NCBI RefSeq assembly: GCF_900770955.1
Contig: NZ_CAAGLX010000011.1
Span: 62,001-126,000 of the forward strand
Direction of reading: 5' to 3'
DNA from: an uncultured Phascolarctobacterium sp.
GTDB lineage: Bacteria; Bacillota; Negativicutes; Acidaminococcales; Acidaminococcaceae
DNA length: 64,000 nucleotides
Shown piece by piece: positions 1 through 7,807 of the stretch (the stretch's first letter is position 1; the number at the start of each line of letters is the position of its first letter). The notes below the pieces were generated by a model, which was not told where the DNA came from, did no database searches, and was given only the letters and a program-made list of their open reading frames with translations. The translations under genes were made by a program, and so were the position numbers.

Positions 1-249
1 CTTGCTTATATCAACAGCGTGGCAACGAAGTGCGGTTATCCTGCATCCGAGCCGATTTATGTCGGCGGTATGTCGGATGCGTCCTATTTCGGCAGTCTTG
101 GTATACCTACAGTCTGTTCGATGGGCGGTCAGGGTTCGGGCGCGCACACCAAGCAGGAGTGCGCTTCGGTAGAAAGCTTCTTCCGCCGTTGGATAATTGC
201 GGCAGCCTGCATCATGGAGCTGCAGGACTACACAGAAAAATTTGCATAA
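1..249 (+). CDS. M20-family metallopeptidase, C-terminal fragment
   Basis: The reading frame is open from the first base, so the gene starts before the window and only about 82 C-terminal residues are seen. The segment GGMSDASYF followed by GIPTVCSMGGQGSGAHT is the usual end of M20 (ArgE/DapE/CPG2-like) zinc hydrolases: a Ser-Asp pair in a glycine turn, then the last metal-binding His, here in GAHT. It lies 20 bases ahead of a YfcC-type transporter on the same strand, so the pair probably takes up and hydrolyses a peptide or acyl-amino acid. The substrate cannot be told from this fragment. A full-length relative of the same superfamily lies at 7808-8971. Confidence 0.75.
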   Translation, partial: LAYINSVATKCGYPASEPIYVGGMSDASYFGSLGIPTVCSMGGQGSGAHTKQECASVESFFRRWIIAAACIMELQDYTEKFA

Positions 250-269
250 TAAGCTAGGAGAGATGATTG

Positions 270-1673
270 ATGTCCAAGGAACAAGTCAAAGCCTTTAAGG
301 CACCAAGTCCCATAATTATTCTGGTCTGCGTTATTTTATTCTGCGCATTGGCCAGCTATGTAATTCCTGCAGGCGTGTATGAGCGCGTGAAGGATGTACA
401 CACCGGTAAAATGGTTGTAGACCCTGCAACCTTCCATTATGTAGCACAAAAGCCGACAGGCTTTATGGATTTCTTTACTTCTATCAACAAGGGATTTAAG
501 GGCGGTATCACTATTATCGCCTTCCTGTTTATGGTTGGCGGTTCGTTGAACATTCTGGCTAAGACAGGCGCGATTGTTGCCGGCCTCAGTGCTTTAGTTA
601 AAAAGATGCGTAATCACAGCATTCTGCTGATTCCTGTGCTGATGACTACGCTGGCAACCTTTTCTACCTTAGCAGGCTGCAACGAGGAATATCTGGCCTT
701 TACACCGCTGGTGGTAAGCGTGGCGCTGGCTTTAGGCTTCGACTCCCTTACTGCGTTAGGCATGTTGTTCTGTTCCGTAGCTGCGGGCTATGGCGCAGGC
801 TGCACCCAGCCGTTTTCCGTCGGCGTAGCGCAAGGTATTGCCGGTGTGCCGATTTTTTCCGCACTGCCCTACCGCGTAGGTATTTTCTTCGTGTTGTTGA
901 TTCTGAATATTTCCTACGTTATGTATCATGCGCATAAGGTGAAGAAAAATCCGCAAAGCAGTCCGGTTTATGAGATTGACCAGGCCAAAACACATGATAT
1001 CAATATTGATGAAGCAGAGCCGCTGACTACGCGTCAGGCTGTCTGCTTAGCTCTTTTGGGCTTGAACTTTGTGGGTATTATCGTGGGCGTGTTGAAATTT
1101 GATTTTTACATGAATGAGATTTCCGCTTTGTTCATCATTATGGGTGTTCTGTCCGGTATTATCTGTGGCCTGAAGCCTAATGATATCTGCGATGCCTTTC
1201 TCGACGGCTGCAAAGGTATGATGCTGCCCTGTCTGGCGGTAGCAATGTGTAAGGCAGCAACTATTCTGCTGGATAACGCCAGAGTTATGGATACCATCAT
1301 TCATGCTCTCGCAGGTATGCTGGACGTATTCCCGTCTTCTGTGATTGCCTTCGGTATGTTCATTATTCAGGACTGCTTCAATCTGCTGGTACCCTCCAGC
1401 TCCGGCCAGGCAGCAATTTCTATGCCGATTATGGCACCGCTGGCTGATATCGTAGGCCTGACACGTCAGACTGCAGTTTTTGCCTTCACCTTCGGTGATG
1501 CGTTTACCAACTGTATTACTCCGGCGTCCGGTGCAACGATGTCCTATCTGGCGATGGCGAACGTGCCTTATAAAAAATGGCTGCGCTTTGTCCTGCCGCT
1601 GATTGGTGTGTGGTGGATAGTAGCCTTCTGCTTCCTGACCTATGCGACCGCAATCAACCTCGGTCCGGTTTAA
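270..1673 (+). CDS. YfcC-family (DcuC/ArcD-like) membrane transporter
   Basis: A 467-residue polytopic protein with about twelve hydrophobic segments, in the length range of the YfcC family of basic amino acid or C4-dicarboxylate type carriers. The N-terminal part runs from a cytosolic basic tail into a first helix and then the typical VIPAGVYER segment. The C-terminal half carries the conserved LVPSSSGQAAISMPIMAPL block and a GDAFTNCITPASGATM block that mark this family. A TTG lies one codon upstream, but the ATG at 270 is better placed after AGGAG at 256-260. Cotranscription with the upstream M20 peptidase suggests import of its substrate or product. Transported compound unknown. Confidence 0.8.
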   Translation: MSKEQVKAFKAPSPIIILVCVILFCALASYVIPAGVYERVKDVHTGKMVVDPATFHYVAQKPTGFMDFFTSINKGFKGGITIIAFLFMVGGSLNILAKTGAIVAGLSALVKKMRNHSILLIPVLMTTLATFSTLAGCNEEYLAFTPLVVSVALALGFDSLTALGMLFCSVAAGYGAGCTQPFSVGVAQGIAGVPIFSALPYRVGIFFVLLILNISYVMYHAHKVKKNPQSSPVYEIDQAKTHDINIDEAEPLTTRQAVCLALLGLNFVGIIVGVLKFDFYMNEISALFIIMGVLSGIICGLKPNDICDAFLDGCKGMMLPCLAVAMCKAATILLDNARVMDTIIHALAGMLDVFPSSVIAFGMFIIQDCFNLLVPSSSGQAAISMPIMAPLADIVGLTRQTAVFAFTFGDAFTNCITPASGATMSYLAMANVPYKKWLRFVLPLIGVWWIVAFCFLTYATAINLGPV

Positions 1674-1696
1674 AAAGCAGGAAAGATAACGCATTT

Positions 1697-1782
1697 AAAA
1701 AGGAAGTATGCTGCCGATAAGGCTGCTTGGCAAAAATTAACATTAGCTAAGCAATTTATTATCGCAGATGCTTCCTTTTTTT
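1697..1782 (+). terminator. Long imperfect rho-independent terminator
   Basis: AAAAAGGAAG at 1697-1706 pairs with CTTCCTTTTTTT at 1771-1782, and the stem continues through CTGCCGATAA and TTATCGCAG. An inner GCTTGGC/GCTAAGC helix closes the loop. The T-run follows directly. It ends the peptidase-transporter transcript. The arm is unusually long for a simple terminator. Confidence 0.6.
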
Positions 1783-1939
1783 GTTATTTGGGTGTAAAAT
1801 ATTTTTTGCTCAGCAACTTTTTTGACTGTTGGCGGAGCATATTAGAATACAGGTCAAGGCAACTTTTGACCGATGAGAGATGTAAAGAAAAAACAAGCTG
1901 ATCTGCAATGAGAATTATGAGAGAATGAGAGGGATGCAG

Positions 1940-2687
1940 ATGGAAGTAGCAGGCTTTTTGGCATTAGGTATTTTAGTTGGTTTGCTGGGAGCGCTTTTAG
2001 GCATAGGCGGCGGTATGGTTATTGTACCGCTGCTGGTATTTGGCTGGCATTATGAGCCGCAGCTGGCTATAGGCACATCTGTACTTGTAGTGCTGCTGAA
2101 TGCGGTGTCCGGGACCTGGGGTTATATCAGACAGAGAAAGGTTTGCGTTGATGCGGCCTTGAAATTTGCTGTTGCTACCGTTCCCGGTGCTTTTTTAGGC
2201 AGCTATGCCGCAGAGTATCTCCAGGGCAGAATTTTTTATCTGGTTTTTGGCACGTTTTTCGTGCTCGCAGCAGTAAATATGTACCGCAAGGCTGATAATG
2301 TGTCGTCATCTGTGACAAATGACGAGGTTCCTGCAGTCTATAATTGGCAGTTGGGAGTTCTATGCAGCATAGGTGTCGGCTTTTTGGCCAGCATTTTGGG
2401 TATCGGCGGCGGTATCGTGCATGTTCCTTTTATGGTATATGTGCTGCATTTTCCTGTGCATGTCTTCTACCTGCATTTTGGCTGTTTCCTCACTGGCCGG
2501 CTTGGTGTCGCATGCTATGCTGGGGCATATCGTGTGGAGCAGCGGTCTGGCGATTGGTGCGGGTGCCTTTGTCGGTGCTCAAGGTGGTGTGGTTTTGGCG
2601 CAAAGGCTGCACTCCGGCATTTTGATGAAGCTGGCGAGTGTGCTGGTGCTTGTTACCGGTATTAAATTTTTATTAAATACTTTATAA
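1940..2687 (+). pseudogene. TSUP-family (TauE/SafE-like) permease, frameshifted
   Basis: Two overlapping frames together make one sulfite-exporter TauE/SafE-type permease. The first frame gives the N-terminal half with LLGIGGGMVIVPLLV and, after a linker, the repeat motif LGIGGGIVHVPFMV. It then loses similarity at about 2462 after FPVHV. The frame shared with 2373-2687 continues correctly with STCILAVSSLAGLVSH and runs to a hydrophobic end, KFLLNTL. Relatives have a short Ala/Thr-rich stretch between these parts, so about 11 bases appear to be missing near 2460-2470 (my estimate from the family pattern). The start is taken at the ATG at 1940 behind GAGAGGG. Either the gene is inactive or the base call is wrong there. 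Confidence 0.75.
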
Positions 2688-2859
2688 ATCAAAAATTACT
2701 TACAATTAAATATAATACAATAATAAAAGCCCAGTTTTGCATAAAAATGTGAGGTCAGATGCTAATTAAAGGCATTGGGCAGTTGAAAAATGTCACTGTC
2801 ATAGTTATGACGAAGGCAGAGATATAAATGCATTGTGAAGCTTGATGAAGTTATGCAAA

Positions 2860-2901
2860 AGCAGTCGTTATCATCTTTGATGATGGTACGACTGCTTTTT
2901 T
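2860..2901 (+). terminator. Rho-independent terminator
   Basis: AGCAGTCGT pairs with ACGACTGCT around an inner TATCATC/TGATGGT stem, followed by six T. It isolates the pdx operon from the permease remnant. The 2688-2859 stretch ahead of it holds no supportable gene, only a 22-codon open frame at about 2760. Confidence 0.8.
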
Positions 2902-2948
2902 GCTGTTTATTGTAGTGTTGTATGCGTTGCCGATACTGTGATAAGCAG

Positions 2949-3045
2949 GAGCTTGCGACAGGGTCGCGAGCTTGTCGGAAGTACGGCTGAATATAACAAA
3001 TTAACGGAAAATGAATATACTAATAAGTTCAGTTGTGAGTATAAT
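2949..3045 (+). promoter_or_regulatory. Candidate PdxR operator and pdxST promoter
   Basis: A direct repeat GAGCTTG occurs at 2949-2955 and 2968-2974, 19 bases apart, overlapping a small CTTGCGA/TCGCGAG inverted repeat. A good -10 box TATAAT is at 3040-3045, but the expected -35 place (3017-3022) is poor, as is usual for an activated promoter. MocR/PdxR regulators are known to bind direct repeats ahead of pdxST. Assigning this repeat to the regulator at 4536-5951 is inference. Confidence 0.4.
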
Positions 3046-3090
3046 ACTACACATAACCTATTATTTAAATATATTTTGGAGGTACTTACA

Positions 3091-3963
3091 ATGAATGAAC
3101 GTTATAAATTAAATGCACAGCTGGCACAGATGTTAAAGGGTGGCGTAATTATGGATGTTACCACACCGGAGCAGGCGCGTATTGCGGAGGCAGCAGGTGC
3201 CTGCGCTGTTATGGCGCTGGAAAAGATTCCTGCTGATATCCGTGCGGCAGGCGGCGTGGCACGCATGAGCGACCCGAAGCTGATTAAGGAAATTCAAAAC
3301 GCTGTTTCTATTCCTGTTATGGCAAAGGTGCGCATCGGTCATTTTGTAGAAGCGCAGATTTTGGAAGCGCTGGAGATTGACTATATCGATGAAAGCGAGG
3401 TGCTTTCTCCTGCTGATGATGTTTACCATATTGATAAAACCAAGTTTAACGTACCCTTTGTTTGCGGTGCCAAGGATTTGGGCGAAGCGCTGCGCCGCAT
3501 CAACGAGGGTGCCTCCATGATCCGTACCAAGGGTGAGCCAGGTACCGGTGACGTAGTGCAGGCAGTACGCCATATGCGTAAAATGAATCAGCAGATTGCG
3601 CAAATTGCCGCTATGGAAGAAAACGAGCTGTTCAACGCTGCCAAGGAGCTGCAGGTTCCGTATGATCTGGTGGTTTATGTACACGAGCATAAACGTCTGC
3701 CGGTAGTAAATTTTGCTGCAGGCGGCGTGGCAACTCCGGCCGATGCAGCACTGATGATGCAATTAGGTGCTGAAGGCGTATTCGTAGGCTCCGGTATTTT
3801 CAAATCCGGCGACCCGGCAAAGCGCGCGCAGGCTATTGTCAAAGCTGTAACCAACTTCAACGATGCTAAGATGCTGGCAGAGCTGTCCGAGGATTTGGGC
3901 GAAGCTATGGTAGGCATCAACGAGCAGGAAATTCAGCTGCTGATGGCGGAGCGTGGTAAATAA
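3091..3963 (+). CDS. pdxS: Pyridoxal 5'-phosphate synthase, PdxS subunit
   Basis: PdxS builds pyridoxal 5'-phosphate from ribose 5-phosphate, glyceraldehyde 3-phosphate and ammonia in a dodecameric cytosolic complex with PdxT. The 290-residue (beta/alpha)8 protein has the family length. Visible active-site residues are the Asp in VIMDVTTPEQA (D22), the ribose-phosphate Lys in PVMAKVRIGH (K79) and the second Lys in IRTKGEPGTG (K147). The frame is open from 2938, but the ATG at 3091 follows a strong TTGGAGGT site and begins at the conserved N-terminus. The stop overlaps the pdxT start by one base, so the two are translationally coupled. Confidence 0.97.
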   Translation: MNERYKLNAQLAQMLKGGVIMDVTTPEQARIAEAAGACAVMALEKIPADIRAAGGVARMSDPKLIKEIQNAVSIPVMAKVRIGHFVEAQILEALEIDYIDESEVLSPADDVYHIDKTKFNVPFVCGAKDLGEALRRINEGASMIRTKGEPGTGDVVQAVRHMRKMNQQIAQIAAMEENELFNAAKELQVPYDLVVYVHEHKRLPVVNFAAGGVATPADAALMMQLGAEGVFVGSGIFKSGDPAKRAQAIVKAVTNFNDAKMLAELSEDLGEAMVGINEQEIQLLMAERGK

Positions 3964-4535
3964 TGAGAATCGGCGTTTTAGCACTGCAGGGTGCATTTAT
4001 TGAGCATGTGCAGGCGCTGCGCCAGCTTGGTGCAGCAGTAGAGCTGCGTCAGCTGCAGGACCTGGAGCAGCCGTTGGACGGCGTTGTGCTGCCGGGCGGT
4101 GAAAGCACGGTACAGGGCAAGCTGCTGCATGAGCTTGGGATGTTTGCACCGCTGCAGAAAAAAATAGCGCAGGGCTTGCCGGTGCTGGCAACCTGCGCGG
4201 GAATGATTCTGTTGGCGGAAAGGCTGACGAATGACAGCAAGGTGCATCTGGCTACTATGCCGATTACAGTGAAACGTAATGCCTACGGCAGACAGCTGGG
4301 CAGCTTTTTTACCGAAGCTGAATTCGGCAAGCTGGGCAAGGTGCCGATGACCTTTATCCGCGCGCCGTATATTGATAGCGTCGGTGACGGCGTAGAGGTG
4401 CTTGCTGCGGTTGATGAGCATATTGTGGCAGCACAGTATGGCAAGCAGCTGGCGCTGGCCTTCCACCCGGAGCTGGATACAGCCAAAAGCACGGTCATCC
4501 ATGAATATTTTATCAGCCTGTGCGCTGAAAAATAA
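3963..4535 (+). CDS. pdxT: Pyridoxal 5'-phosphate synthase glutaminase subunit PdxT
   Basis: PdxT is the class I glutaminase that frees ammonia from glutamine and channels it to PdxS. The 190-residue protein keeps the triad: the nucleophile Cys in LATCAGM (C78) and the His and Glu in AFHPEL (H168, E170). The substrate loop PGGEST is at residues 44-49. Its ATG overlaps the pdxS stop. The stop codon at 4533-4535 abuts the stop codon of the convergent regulator gene, and no terminator hairpin separates them. Confidence 0.97.
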   Translation: MRIGVLALQGAFIEHVQALRQLGAAVELRQLQDLEQPLDGVVLPGGESTVQGKLLHELGMFAPLQKKIAQGLPVLATCAGMILLAERLTNDSKVHLATMPITVKRNAYGRQLGSFFTEAEFGKLGKVPMTFIRAPYIDSVGDGVEVLAAVDEHIVAAQYGKQLALAFHPELDTAKSTVIHEYFISLCAEK

Positions 4536-5951
4536 TTACAGCTTAAGATAAGGCTTCAGCACGGCAAACAGGGTATCTAAGGCAGGATACAGCTTATCAT
4601 CCGCCAAACCGGTGTAATTCATCAGCAGGGTGTGCGAGCTGTCACCAACCTTTTCGTGATAATAGTCCGAAAGAAATTTAATTTGGATGCCCTTGGCAGC
4701 TGCAGCCTGCACAAGCAGGGAATCCTTGGCATCGGTAGCCAGATGCAGCAGAAAATGCAGACCGCTGTCCTCGCCTTCTACCGTAAGTGCAGGCGCAACG
4801 TCGGACTGCGTCAGATATTGCAGCAGGCGGTCGCGCTTACTGCGGTAGTAGGTGCGCATGCGGTTGATGTGGCGTTCAAAATAACCGTCCTCGATAAATT
4901 TAGCTAGGGTAAATTGCTCAAAATTAGATACAGTACAGGAATAAAAGCCCAGCTTGTCATAGAACAGCGATGCCAGGTGCGGTGGCAGCAGCATGTAGCT
5001 GATACGGAAGGTTGGTGCCAGTGTTTTGGAGAAGGTGTTGATATAGATGACCTTTTCCTCGGTATCAATGCTTTGCAAGGGCGGAATAGGCTTGCCGAAC
5101 AGGCGGAATTCGCAGTCGTAATCATCTTCGATGATATAACGGCTGCTTTTTTTTGCTGCCCAGCGCAGTAATTCGTAGCGGCGGCTGACGGGCATGACGA
5201 TACCTGTCGGGAACTGGTGCGAGGGGCTGATGTGCAGAATATCGGCACCGCTGTTTTCCAGAACATCGGCGCGGATGCCCTGTGCGTCCATCGGCAGGTA
5301 ACGGCAGAAAACATCGTTGGCCTGATAAGCAGCTGCCAGCTGCGGATAGCCGGGGTTTTCCAACGCATAGACGTGACTACGTCCTAAAAGCTGTACGATG
5401 AGGTTGTACAGCGTCTGGGTGCCTGCGCCGATAATGATTTGCTCGGGCGCAACGTTCAGGCCGCGGAACTGGTAAAGATGACGGGCGAGCGCCTGACGCA
5501 GCGGCAAAACGCCGCCGGCGCTGGTGTCGCTGATGAGAGCGTGTTCGTCCGCTGTGGTGAGCGTATTGCGCAACAGGCGTGCCCAAATGTTATAGGGAAA
5601 GGTATCCGGCGGGACGCTGCTTTTGGCGAAGCTGACGCTTTGAGCCGGCGGCTGTGTTTTGAGCGAGGCCAGCGCTTTGCGTTCTGCTTTTGCAGGCAGA
5701 GGCTGCTGCTCTATGCGCGCTACGTAGTAACCACGCTTGGGCTGGGAGTAGATGTAGCCTTCGACAACGAGCTGGGCGTAGGCATTTTCTACGGTGATGA
5801 GGCTGATGCCCAGATTTTTGGCCAGCATGCGCTTGGAGGGCAGCTTTTCCTCGGCGTGCAGGACGCCGGCGGTAATATCGTTTTTGATGCATTTGTAGAG
5901 ATGAGCGTACATGCTTTCACCCTGTAAATTGGCAAAGCTGTAGGTTAGCAT
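4536..5951 (-). CDS. pdxR: MocR-type PLP-dependent regulator, PdxR-like
   Basis: A 471-residue fusion of a GntR-type winged helix-turn-helix (about residues 10-75, with LPSKRMLAKNLGISLITVENAYAQL) and a fold type I aminotransferase domain. The cofactor Lys is probably that in NTFSKTLAP, and the domain also has IEDDYDCEFR. This is the MocR architecture; members next to pdxS and pdxT are usually PdxR activators that sense pyridoxal phosphate. The start has AAAGGA nine bases upstream on the minus strand. It is placed tail to tail with pdxT with no gap, whereas the common arrangement is divergent from pdxS, so control of the distal pdxS promoter is by context only. Confidence 0.85.
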   Translation of the reverse strand: MLTYSFANLQGESMYAHLYKCIKNDITAGVLHAEEKLPSKRMLAKNLGISLITVENAYAQLVVEGYIYSQPKRGYYVARIEQQPLPAKAERKALASLKTQPPAQSVSFAKSSVPPDTFPYNIWARLLRNTLTTADEHALISDTSAGGVLPLRQALARHLYQFRGLNVAPEQIIIGAGTQTLYNLIVQLLGRSHVYALENPGYPQLAAAYQANDVFCRYLPMDAQGIRADVLENSGADILHISPSHQFPTGIVMPVSRRYELLRWAAKKSSRYIIEDDYDCEFRLFGKPIPPLQSIDTEEKVIYINTFSKTLAPTFRISYMLLPPHLASLFYDKLGFYSCTVSNFEQFTLAKFIEDGYFERHINRMRTYYRSKRDRLLQYLTQSDVAPALTVEGEDSGLHFLLHLATDAKDSLLVQAAAAKGIQIKFLSDYYHEKVGDSSHTLLMNYTGLADDKLYPALDTLFAVLKPYLKL

Positions 5952-6110
5952 AGCTTGAAATCCTTTCTTGCCGGAAACCGGAGCTGACTATATCAGATTA
6001 ATTAAGATTGCTTTTACGGATAAGTTCAGATAAAAATATGATACTATGTATCGGCCGAAAAGTAAAGCAGACAGAAAAATGGCTGAAAATAATAAAAAAA
6101 ATTGCTTCAT

Positions 6111-6138
6111 CCTACCCGAAATGTACTTTTAGGGTAGG
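6111..6138. promoter_or_regulatory. Inverted repeat between pdxR and the nucleotidase gene
   Basis: CCTACCC at 6111-6117 and GGGTAGG at 6132-6138 form a perfect 7-base inverted repeat with a 14-base spacer, without a following T-run. It lies in the divergent region between pdxR and the gene at 6210. It could be an operator for either gene or an mRNA leader hairpin. The regulator is unknown. Confidence 0.35.
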
Positions 6139-6209
6139 GGCAAATTGCCGGGCTTAACTTATAATAAAATTACCCAAAACACAATAACTGCAGGAAACGA
6201 GGTGCTACT

Positions 6210-7676
6210 ATGAAAAATTTAAAAAAGCTGACACTTTTACATTCCAATGACCTGCATGGTGATTTCCTGGCTGAAAGAATTGATAATAAGCTCGTCGGCG
6301 GCGTTTCTATGCTTTCCGGTTATATCGATAAGGTAAGGGCAGAAGAAGAGAATGTTATCTACTGCATCGCCGGGGACATGTTCCGTGGCTCCGTAATTGA
6401 TGCGGAATACAAGGGCGTATCGACCATTGAGATTATGAACCTGCTGGGACCGGACGTTGTTACCATCGGCAATCATGAGGTTGATTACGGTCTGGCGCAT
6501 CTGCTGTTTATCGAAAAGTGCGCTAACTTTCCGATTATCAATGCCAACTTTCATATCCGTACGAATAATAAGCGTCTTTTTCAACCGTTTTATATTGCGC
6601 ATATTGATGGCATGAAGATTCTCTTCATCGGTATTATCACCGAGGATGTACTGGCGCAGACGAAAATGGATAAGGTAATCGGCTCCTTTGTAGATATCTG
6701 CGAGGCGGCGGAAGAAATCGGCCGTATTTGTAATACCTACAATCCGATTGATATTGATTTCACGATTATTCTTACGCATATCGGCTTTGAAGAGGATAAA
6801 AAGCTGGCGGCAATGCTTGATCCCGATTGGGGCGTTGATGTTATTATCGGCGGTCATTCGCATACCTTTTTAGAGCATCCGGTAAAGGTTAATGATATCC
6901 TTATTGTACAGGCCGGAACCGGTACGGACCAGATTGGCCGTTTTGATATTATGGTTGATACCGACCTGAATGCGGTAGATACCTATACTTGGTCGACTGT
7001 GCCTATTGATGAAACGAATTGCCCGCGTGATGAGGGTTTGGAAAACTTCATTATGCATTATAAGGATCTGACAGATAAAAAATACGGCAGACTGGTTACC
7101 CGCTTTGCCCGCAAGCTGGAGCATCCTTCCCGAATTCAGGAAACACCATTGGGCAGCCTGGTAGCGGATGCGCTGCAGGAGAGCCTGGGTATTGATATTA
7201 TGCTGATGGGCTCCGGTGCTATCCGCAGCTATAATCTGGGACCGGTAGTGCTTTACAGTGATTTTACCGAATGCTTCCCTTATGATGAAGCTGTATATAT
7301 GCTGCCGGTTACCGGCGAGCAGCTGACGCGTATGATTAAGCGCTTCCTGCGCGAGGAGGCCTTTACCGGCGAGCATACGGAATTTTACCAGCTTTCGCAG
7401 GGAATGCACGTAGTGTGGAGCCGCAGCGCGCAATGCTTCAAGGAGCTGACTTTTGACGGCAAGCCTTTGGGGGCACAGCAGATTTACAAGGTCGGCGTTT
7501 GCAAATATCATTACAGCAGTCTGAAGCCGTTCCTGGATATTACGTTGGAGGAGGTTGAAGCCAACGGCAGAGTGCGTGTATTGGCAACCTCGTACCGCGA
7601 TGTGATTGAGGAGTACTTTATGATGCATCAGCACCTTAAACGCGAAATTGAGGGACGTCTGGTTATCGAGGAATAA
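6210..7676 (+). CDS. UshA/CpdB-type metallophosphoesterase, cytoplasmic 5'-nucleotidase
   Basis: A 488-residue protein with a calcineurin-type metallophosphoesterase domain (about residues 5-230) and a 5'-nucleotidase C-terminal domain (about 300-460). Metal-site motifs are SNDLHGD near the start, AGDMFRGS, GNHEVDYG, LTHIGFEED and GGHSHTFLE. The C-terminal domain shows ETPLGSLVADALQES and MGSGAIRSYNLGP. Unlike periplasmic UshA there is no signal peptide; the protein begins directly at the first strand, so it should act in the cytosol on nucleotides, cyclic nucleotides or another phosphate ester. A good AACGAGGT site precedes the ATG. It is a single-gene unit closed by a strong terminator. Confidence 0.85.
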   Translation: MKNLKKLTLLHSNDLHGDFLAERIDNKLVGGVSMLSGYIDKVRAEEENVIYCIAGDMFRGSVIDAEYKGVSTIEIMNLLGPDVVTIGNHEVDYGLAHLLFIEKCANFPIINANFHIRTNNKRLFQPFYIAHIDGMKILFIGIITEDVLAQTKMDKVIGSFVDICEAAEEIGRICNTYNPIDIDFTIILTHIGFEEDKKLAAMLDPDWGVDVIIGGHSHTFLEHPVKVNDILIVQAGTGTDQIGRFDIMVDTDLNAVDTYTWSTVPIDETNCPRDEGLENFIMHYKDLTDKKYGRLVTRFARKLEHPSRIQETPLGSLVADALQESLGIDIMLMGSGAIRSYNLGPVVLYSDFTECFPYDEAVYMLPVTGEQLTRMIKRFLREEAFTGEHTEFYQLSQGMHVVWSRSAQCFKELTFDGKPLGAQQIYKVGVCKYHYSSLKPFLDITLEEVEANGRVRVLATSYRDVIEEYFMMHQHLKREIEGRLVIEE

Positions 7677-7701
7677 TAGCATAGAATTGTCGAACCGACG
7701 T

Positions 7702-7742
7702 AAAAAGTACCGTCCCGGCATTTGCCGGGACGGTACTTTTTT
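7702..7742 (+). terminator. Strong bidirectional terminator
   Basis: AAAAAGTACCGTCCCGGC and GCCGGGACGGTACTTTTTT form a near-perfect stem around a four-base loop. A-run and T-run flank it, so it can end the nucleotidase transcript and also the convergent M20 peptidase transcript. Confidence 0.9.
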
Positions 7743-7807
7743 AGGGGTATGTAGGAAGAATAATATGTAAAATGCCAATAAGGCATCTGAACGTTTATCT
7801 TTGTTCC

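Noticed and set aside
1047..1694. Long minus-strand open frame under the YfcC-type transporter
   Set aside because: Composition is His/Gln/Cys-rich, as is typical for antisense frames of membrane protein genes in this window; there is no ribosome site or family pattern.
2760..2828. 22-codon open frame after GTGAGG
   Set aside because: Too short, no recognisable pattern, and followed by a terminator; a leader peptide is possible but not supported.
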